Source: Orthonyx spaldingii
Taxonomy: Eukaryota; Chordata; Aves; Passeriformes; Orthonychidae
Length of the DNA stretch: 64,000 bases
Direction of reading: 5' to 3'
Assembly (NCBI GenBank): GCA_013397795.1
Contig: VZTJ01005974.1
Span: 325,307-389,306 of the forward strand
Positions 28,301-37,300 of the stretch are shown one piece after another (within the stretch, counting starts at the first letter, position 1; every line of letters starts with the position of its first letter). A model generated the notes under the pieces. It saw only the letters and a list, made by a program, of their open reading frames with translations, made no database searches and had not been told where the DNA came from. A program made the translations under genes and the position numbers.

Positions 28301-31300
28301 AGGAAAGCAGTGCCCAGCAGCTCTCAGCAGGAAGACAATAGCCTATTGGACCAAAGATGGATTTCAAGCTGGGACACCCCTGAAGCACCTGGCAGAGCTC
28401 CCCACAGACCAGGTGACTTGGAAGAGAGCAGCAGCCCAGCAGCCCAGGGGAGAGAAGGAAAGGCAACACCTCTGTCTGTACAGCTGCCCACAGGAAACGG
28501 GGATGAGGTTTCATTACACATTGCTATTTAAATAACTTTGCATGTAATTATGTAAATAATTATGCACCTGATACAATTGTCCTATTTAAATAATAGTAGC
28601 TTTTACTCACAGTGGAACTCAGATGAATGTAAACTAGGGAAATCAGCCTCAAATATTCTCCTTGTACATCTCCTGCCCAGCCTTCCCTGTATACCATTTG
28701 TTCTTCAGCCAAACTCAGATATGGTTGGACAATGGGAGATAATGGGAGATAAAGACACTTCCATCTCTAATTATCCCTTCCAGATCAGGAGCTTGGGCCT
28801 TGTCTTTTGCAGCTGTGCACTCTCAGTTGTGGGTCATGAACCACAACGTGAATCCAAAAATGTATCAGTGGTCAAATTACATATGGTAAGCTGACAGAGA
28901 CTGGATAAAAATATTCTCTTATGTCTGAAAATCTCTTTAGGGTGCCCTGTTCCTGGCTTGAATCACATCCCAGCTCTAACTTGCGTTTGTTCAACTTATA
29001 AAAACCTCCCTGCCTCATTTAGGTCCATTGTCAGTCTCCCTTCAAGGCAGGCTGGAACGGGAATGAGGGGGAAGTGCTTCAGTGGGAACTGCAACAAACC
29101 CTGTGCTTGCTTTCACTTTGCATTTCCCTCACTTGAGCCATTATTTAATTTCATGACCATTAAATGCATTTCTTTACCCAATTAATTACCCCGCTATTTT
29201 CTAAGACCAGCAAGGTGCAGCACAGTGACTAAAAGCCCCTCTGCCTGCTCACCTCTTGAGTGTCAGAGGCTTACACTGAGCACACAGTCCATGCAGACAG
29301 CTTTATCTGGACTGGACTGAGCTCCCTGGAATTGTGCATCCCTCTGAAGCACAGCAGCCATCCAGCTGGACTGGTTTCCACCGTGGACACGAGCCATGGC
29401 AAGAGCCAAGCCAGCTCTGTCAGCACTGTACCTACGGGCTTTGCTGCTGTCCCAGCAGGAACCAGGGGGCCACAGGAGGCTGTCCCCCACCAACAAACCC
29501 TTTAGAAAACCAGGAAGGGGAGGAGAACCAGCCAGGCCAGTCCATCCCTGCTTCTCACCCAAATGGGGGCACCTGGGGGACCTGGCACTGATATTTCTCC
29601 CATGGAAGTGGGAACAGAGCTAATCCTGCCTTCTCTTAGCAGGGAGTGGGCTCCAGCCCACCTGCCAGGTTCCTGGAAAGAGCCAAGTCAGGAGCTGAAG
29701 TGTCTATTCTCACATCTATTACTGTACCAGGAATACACTCCATGGCGACACTCGGGTTTCATCCTTCTGTAGGAACTGAATTAATGATTCTTCTCGTTGT
29801 CTGTCACATCGTCTTTACAGGATGCTCTGTGAGAGCCTTAAACCTGCTTAAATATACAGCACACTTTCTCCAACGTGTTCTGGAGGTGTGAGGAAATGAG
29901 TAGGTAATGTAAGGTTGGCAGGGATGTACTTCCTGAGAGGTGAGTTTGCCTAGCTGTAAAATCTGTAAAAAACCACAACAACTCGACCTCTTCAGCCAAG
30001 TTCCTCTTACAAAAGGCAATACCAGACTAAATAATGTGCAGGATAAATTGCAGGGTTTGTGCATAAAACAGATTATAATTTGTAAGAGCCAGATTTCGTT
30101 TACCTGGGATGTCTAATGCAGACAGAGCACCAACCCTCTGCTCACCAAATATTCCAGATAAAAGAGATAACCAGCAAAGGAGGGCCAGGCCATGTTGGGC
30201 TGGCCAGGGACTGAGGAATCCAGGCTCTCTGAGCATGTCAGAGAGCAGGGGAAGTGTGAGATTTTGGGGAATAGCTGGCTCAGCTGTGTGCAGGCTCTGT
30301 ATTTTGTTTAAATTAGGTTATTGATTCGCCTGTTGTGCACACAAGGAAGCGTGGCTTGGTGGGATTTTAGTGGAAGCCATAAATAAGCAGAAATTAGAGA
30401 AACAATCTGTCTTTTGTGGTGTTTTGTAAAGCAAAGGCTGGAGGAGGTGAGTGAGGAGGTGCCCTGGTGCACACACTCCCAGCACAGCTCCAGCCCATGG
30501 TCCTGGGCTGATCCTTCCGCTCCCAGAAGAGCTTTTGGGCACCTCCCTCACCGGGAAAGGAGCAGTGTCACGGCTGGTGTCCCCTCCCTGCTACATGGGC
30601 TACTGAACACCTACCACATTACTGAAATACAGGGAACAGGCAGGAAAGAGCTGCTCTGGGGACAGCTTTGGGTGACCCTGAGTCCTGCTCCTGTTAGAAA
30701 TCTTACATAATTCAACAACACCACCTGTTTTTCCCCTGACGTCTCCTGGATTGTTTGCAAAGTCAAAAATATTCTCTACTGATGCCAGAGAGGTTCCTTG
30801 AGATTATTTCTCCAGTGTTGCCTTAGATTTCGTGCTTCCAGCCAGGGCAAAATGCCCCAGGGGTGTGTGAGTGCAGGGATGGGGAGGTGAGCAGGGCTCT
30901 CCCTGTAACTGCAGTCAGAGGAGACCCCCAGCAATTCAGAGCCCTCCACGCCTGCACATTTCACACCCGACCCCTGAGTTATTTCTGCCAGTATCTCCAC
31001 GCAGCCACAGAACCATCTCACAGAAAAGCTATTTCCCCTTCTTCCTAGCCTATACTTATGTTGTTTCCTCTCCCACAGCTCTGACCCACAGGTGTACCTC
31101 TCTCAATTTTCCTGTTTTCACCCACACTGTCATTCTCCCTCCTTCAGGCACTGGAGAGCATTATCTGTATCTGCAGCCTGTCACTTGTCTCGCTGATCCG
31201 TGTCCCACACAAACTCTTCTGCTGCTTTGCCCTGCTTTAGTGCATCTTTCAGCACTCCCTCCTCTTCTTTTGACACCCAGGTTTTGTTTTTGGGGTTTTT

Positions 31301-34300
31301 TCCATACTCAGCCTGGCATATTGGAAGTTTTGTGCCTCCTGCAGTGTGCCAAACATCTGCACCTTCCTCTTGCAGGTCCTTCAGAATCTGTGTTGTCAAC
31401 TTAACTCTTCCCCCACGAATCTCCTTTTGGAGCAGCTGAATGTGGGGATGTTTTGGGCAGCCCTGTAGGGAGCAGGGTGGGGGACAGCCCACTCGCCCTG
31501 CCCAAACAGTGCTGCTGCAGTGCCCTCCCACTCCTGCACCTCAAATCACTCGCACCCAGAAAATCTTAAAATTCAGTGCAGGCCATCATTGCTGAGAGCA
31601 GGAAATCTCACCCTACAGGCTCACAGGAACTGTGTGCTGCAGCTGATTTAGGATGCTGCAAGTCCCTGTCTCCCAGAAAAAGTTTCTTCAGCCTGGAGAG
31701 GAAGGTTCCAGGCTCCACAGGTGAAAGCAGTAACTTACCAACTTTGGCACAAAAAGCTGCTCTGCAGAACTTAAGTATTTCAGTAAAACATCCTGGGATG
31801 GGGCAGAAAGGGACCTCTAAGTGCATTTAGTCAGTGGAAGCTCTCTGGTGCTCTTCTGGGATCCCATCAGATGGACTGGCAGGAAAAATACCAACTCCTC
31901 CCTCATCCCTACAGGTGCAGCAAGAAGGGAGCTGCCACTACAGTGTATGGATTGCTTGGAATTATTTCCCGCAGCTCAATGAACTGCAGGAGCCAGTGCT
32001 TTAGACTTTGATTGTCGAGGAACTTATAGCAAGTGACACCAGTAAATTCTAATTCCCACCACTCCCTGGGTGCCCCTGGGAACATCCCAGCCCATTAATG
32101 TCAGGCTCTGTTTGTCCTTGCCTGGTGTGGCTGCCCAAATCTCACATTCAGCCTCGGCCAGCCCTCGCACGACAACCTCTCTCATAGTTTTAAAGGATAG
32201 TTTTTTCTTCTGATTCTCCCTTCTTTTTTTTAATAGGAAAGAAATAAAAACTCTATGGATTAAACCAGGACGAGCTGAAACACATGAAGTGATGTCCCTG
32301 GCCAGGCAGAACTTGGAATGTTAAAAAGAAAAGCCCATTTGCTCCTGTGGGATACCTATGGGGCTCTCCAGGGATGTCAGTGGCTCTGCGCAGCCCTGGG
32401 CTGCTGCAGCTTCTGTTGGGACTTCTGTCCCTGCATTGCCCTGGCCCAGCTGGGGAGTGCCTTTGGTTTTAGTGGGTCCCAGGGAATGGGAACCAGAGAT
32501 GCTGAGAGATTTCAGGATCCAAGATTCGTGTTGAGCTCTGCCTCCCTGTCCCCAGTACCTGCTTGAGGATTTCTGCCGCCGTCTCATGCGAGCAGTCGAA
32601 TATCACATAGAACTCCTTGCCCTTCTTCATCTCCTTCAGCAGGGGCCTGGCATCCTTGTTCCCAGAGGGCAGCTGGCGGATTTTGATTTTGATGTTGTAT
32701 CTGGAAGGGGCTTTGATGAGCTCCTGCAGGCGAATTAGACCTGAAAAATGTCAGGCAATGATACAATCAGCATCCCGTACCACAAGGATTTATTGTCAGT
32801 TAAACACACTGACACTCACACACTCCACACTCCCCAGGGATAATTGCTAGTTCCATGTTTGCCAGCCTCCTAGCTAATATTATTAAAGCTTTTCATTCCC
32901 TTGTTTATACTTGGCTTCAACATCTAAATATTTTGAAAGGTGTGTTTAACTGGTTGACTACAGGATATGTTTGCATTGAAGTAATACAATATAAACATAC
33001 TGTAGGATGTTTAAATTGAGACACAAAAAGCACATAAGGCTTCTTCCTTGGCAGCTCATTATTATTCCAATATCAAAGAGCAAGAAGATAAAATTGAGGG
33101 AACCTCCTCTGACTTTTCCTGCCTGATGTCACTCAGCAGCTGTGAGACCTTACAGAAATGCTTTGAGATCCAGCTCTGTGTCCTCAAACACAGAACGTGA
33201 TTCCTCAGACTCTGGCACAGCTTTACACGCCTTAGCTGAAGTCAGTGGAGCTCAGCCAGAGCCTCGTCCAAGTGTTTAAACACAGTGCAGTACCACTGGC
33301 TAATTCTGCACTCGTGTGTAATTTGCTCTGCCTCCAGAACCACGGCAAGACAGTTAAGAACTCTTTGAGGTGTGTGATTACAGCCTCTCATTATCCACGA
33401 ACGCAATTCACCCACAAAACATTCCTGATCTCCTGCTAAGGGAAAGGAAAAGGCTGCCTTAAAAATATGCATAAAGAGAGAGAGAGAGAACACAGGCAAG
33501 GAGCACTTGAACAAAAATCAAACAAATTATTAAAATGAGGAAACTCCTGCTTCTTCTGCTGGGAGTGGGGATAATATTGGTGTGGGGTGTGAATGCCCCT
33601 GGTTGAACGGCAGATTTAGGGCGAGACAAAGCATCCCTCTGCCCTCTGAGGCTCGCAGGGCGTGCTGAGTGAGGGCTCCTGGATTCCACTGAAGCACTGC
33701 CAGTGTGCTTGGGAAAAGGCTGCTCTGCCCCTGCCTGCAGAGCTGGGCCTGCTCCTCGCAGGTTTTCAAGTATCAACAATCAATAGGGAATGTTAAACAT
33801 TATGAGCACTCAGCTGGAAATTGCTGCACACGCTGGGAGCTTGGGCTGGCTGGGAGCCAGCTGGGGAATATGAAACCACTGGAGCTGATTTTGATGGGAA
33901 TGGGCTCCCAACACTGACAAGGAGATTGGTGGCACCAGGCTGGGAAAGTGCAGTCCGGGTGTGCCCAGTACTCACTCCTGGCTGCAGTGCCCGGGGAGGG
34001 CAGCTCCAAGAGGGAAAATGGATATCTGGGAGGAGGAGTTCAGCATTCAGTGAAGCCTTAGTCTCATCCACACCTCGCACTCAGAACTGCTGTTTGTCTT
34101 CCCAGCTACAGGAGGTACTTAAGTGCAAGTGTGGTGAAAAGCAAAAAAGGTAAAGGATTTGCCAGCCCACCTCCCTCTCCTTTTAGGGGGGAGAAATTAC
34201 TGTGTGCCTTAAAATATCTCCTTTGGTCCCATCAGACTGGGACCTCGCACTTCCCAACACTTCCTGCTGCCACACGAAGTGGGGATGGAGCCCAGGTGTG

Positions 34301-37300
34301 GTCCTGGAGAAACCAGAGCAGCAGAGCAAGGAACTGCAGCTATTTTTCTGGAGGACATGGCAAGAGCCTGACCCCCTGAGCCCATCCAGTGTCACACCCT
34401 GCCCTGAGCAGGGACACCTCCCACAAGACCAGGGCATCCAACCTGGCCAAGGTGTTCTTGTTTGAGGTGTAATGATGTCAAACACGAGAGAGGAGAAATA
34501 AAAGAGCTTGAGTTAACTGGCATCACTCTAGCCCTAAGTCCAAGGACTATTTATACTGATCAAAGCTGACATGTTTACTTTCCTGGCTCACAGCTAATAA
34601 GATGATTGATGATTAATTTGCTTTGTAAATACCTCTGCAAATGAAATCTCTTTAATATCAGGCATTTTTGTAGCTGAGCAGGTACACAGCACTTGGTGTT
34701 TTGGAATGCCAATTTGGTCGTGGGGTAGACAGGAAAAGACCTCTCTTTATTTCTGTTTTGTCTAGAAAATTTATCCAGGAGCTACTGGAGAATGTCCAGA
34801 GGGGCCACAAAAATGATGAGGGATCTGGAGGGTCTCACCTATGAGGACAGCTGGGCCTGATCAGTCTGGAGAAGGGAAGGTTGAGAGCAGATCCCATCAA
34901 TCCATAAAAATATCCCATCAATCCACACAAATATCCCACCAATCCACACAAATATCCCATCAGTCTACACAAATGTCCCCTCAGTCCATACAAATATCCC
35001 CAGGGGGTGTCAGAGGAGGGTGCCAGGCTCTGTTCAGGGGTGCCAGTGACAGGATGAGGAGCAATGGCCATGAACTGAAACACAACAAGTTCCAACTCAT
35101 CATGGGGAAGAACTTCTGCCCATGGAGGGGCAGAGCCCTGGAACAGCTGCCCAGGGAGGGGCTGGAGTCTCCAATCTCTGGGAACATCCTAAACCCACCT
35201 GGAGAGTTCTGTGTTACCTGCTCCATGGCAGCAGGGCTGGACTGGGTGGTCTCCAGAGCTCCCTTCCAACCCCAGATATTGTGGGATTCTGGGATCGGTT
35301 TGAAGCTGTATTATGGGTTCCACAAACAGGAAGTAAAATGGGATTGAATATTCAAATCCCAGGGTCTCCCTCCCAAGGTCTGCTGAAGGGAGCAGCTTCC
35401 CCAAAGCCATGGCAGCAGCAGGACAGAGTTTTTTCTCCTTTCCCCTGTAACCTGGGAAACGCTGAGGGCACAGCAGAGTGAGCCTGCCCAGGGACTCTGA
35501 CAGCAGCACTCACCCGTGCTGTCCTCGTACACCACGGTGACAATTTTCCAGTTGTAGTAGAGCACGAGGTCCAGCACGGCCCTGCTGATGGCAGCGTAGT
35601 CGGGGTACAGGTTGATGTAGAAGGCGTCCCTGTTGTCCACAGTGGGGTGCTTCCAGCGGGTCTGGATGTGCGGCACCTCCAGAGCATTGCAGATGGACTG
35701 CACGGCGCTGACTGACGAGCTGTGCGCCGGCCCAAACAGCGCCGCCACGCCCAGGGCCAGCTGGTCACAGGCTGGGGACACACAGGGGACAGGGGCTCTG
35801 AGTGGGCACCTGTGGGGTGCTCACTGAGAGCTTTCATCCATCCATCCATCCATCCATCCATCCATCCATCCATCCATCCATCCATCCCTGTCACTTCAAA
35901 GGGAGAACAGGGCACCGTGCTGCTCCCAGGCCCACTGAGAGGTGTGCCAGTGGTGCCTGGGATGTTTAGAGGTGATTTAGAGGGTAAAGGGAGTGGCTGA
36001 GGGAACTGGAAAAGGGGTTCAGATGGAGAAAAGGAGGCTCAGGGGGGCCCTTGTGGCTCTGCACAACTCCCTGACAGGAGGGGGCAACTGGGGGGGTCGG
36101 GCTGTGCTCCCAGGGAACAGGGACAGGAGGAGAGGGAACGGCCTCAGGCTGGGCCAGGGGAGGCTCAACTTGGACATCAGGAGGAATTTCTCCATGAAAA
36201 GGGTGGTCAGGCCTTGGCAGGGGCTGCCCAGGGAGGTTTGGAGTCCCCATCCCTAGAGGTGTCCCAGGAAAGATTCAGGACGTGGCACTCAGTATGCTGG
36301 GCTGGGAACAAGGTGGGCATCAGGCACAGCTTGGATTTCATGGGCTCAGAGACCTTTCCCAGCCTCAGTGATTCTGGTTCGGTTGTGGTTCTGAAAATGG
36401 CTTTACTGATCAGCATTATATCCTAGATCCTGCCTGCTACAAATCAAACCTTCTCTGCTGGTTGCCTTGCAGACCACATGGATTCCTGAACTGCCTCTCC
36501 CAGAACGGCTTCATCCCAGAGGAACCAGGAGCTCTGTGGCTCTGGCCTTGCCAAGGGAACATCACAGGAGTGAAGTTCCAGGGCAGAGTGTCAGGCAGTG
36601 CATCCCTGGAGCCACAGCAGGCTCTCCATGGCTCCCCTGGTACTGGCACCTCTCTGCCTGTGTGAGCTGCTCTGGTTCCAGGCTGCTGCAGGAACATAGG
36701 GCACCACGAGTCACTGCTGTCCGTGAGCTGTGCTTACAGAGGGGAGCCTAAAGCCCTCAGTGAGAGCTCAGGGAAATAAAGAACCCACACACACTGACAG
36801 GTTTATACCCCTCCAAATCAAACACATCAACAAAGGTTTCCTTCTCCTTGTGCCCATGTCTCAGCCCGAAGAACCCTGTCTGGAGCTGTCTTTGCATGTC
36901 TCTCTCTCTCCCACGCCTTTGCAGGTTGACAGACAGGAGATGAAGTTATTTCTGCCCACTGGCAAAATTTATTGTCAGTGTTTTTAACAAGGCTCCCGGC
37001 TGGGACAAAGCCCTGCTCTTTGTGAGGCTGGGAAGTTTAGAAATTACCCTGATTGAGTGAAATATTAAATATCCAACTTCCACAATGAGCTGAGGTCCTT
37101 TAAATTTGTATTTAGCTGTCTGCCTGCAATAGAATATGACAGAAAATCAATTATTTTCTGTTTTCATTCTACAAATGTGTGTTTTGCAGACAGCATAAAG
37201 TGCACAGGCTTTCCAGGTTTAATTCACAAGCCTTTCTAAAGGATCACAGGTTTTAATGTGCAAATTGCATAAATAACTTCAGCAATTCATGATGAGAAGA

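Larger units (their letters stand above)
24654..32558 (-). other. GRIK1 intron 4 (about 7.9 kb)
   Basis: The longest complete intron here. It holds a 21-bp tandem array at 25295-25377, a (GGA)n run at 25502-25526, a purine-rich run near 25780-25820, the N gap 27722-28014 with an (ATATAG)n edge, and a plus-strand pyrimidine-rich tract at about 31000-31450 that creates long spurious frames. No gene is recognised. Confidence 0.85.
32741..35513 (-). other. GRIK1 intron 3
   Basis: A 2.8-kb intron with a short (GA)n run near 33475-33488 and a CR1 copy at 34775-35303 that ends about 210 bp from exon 3. Confidence 0.85.

Noticed and set aside
30871..31404. 177-codon plus-strand open frame
   Set aside because: Explained by the pyrimidine-rich stretch at about 31000-31450; biased amino-acid composition.
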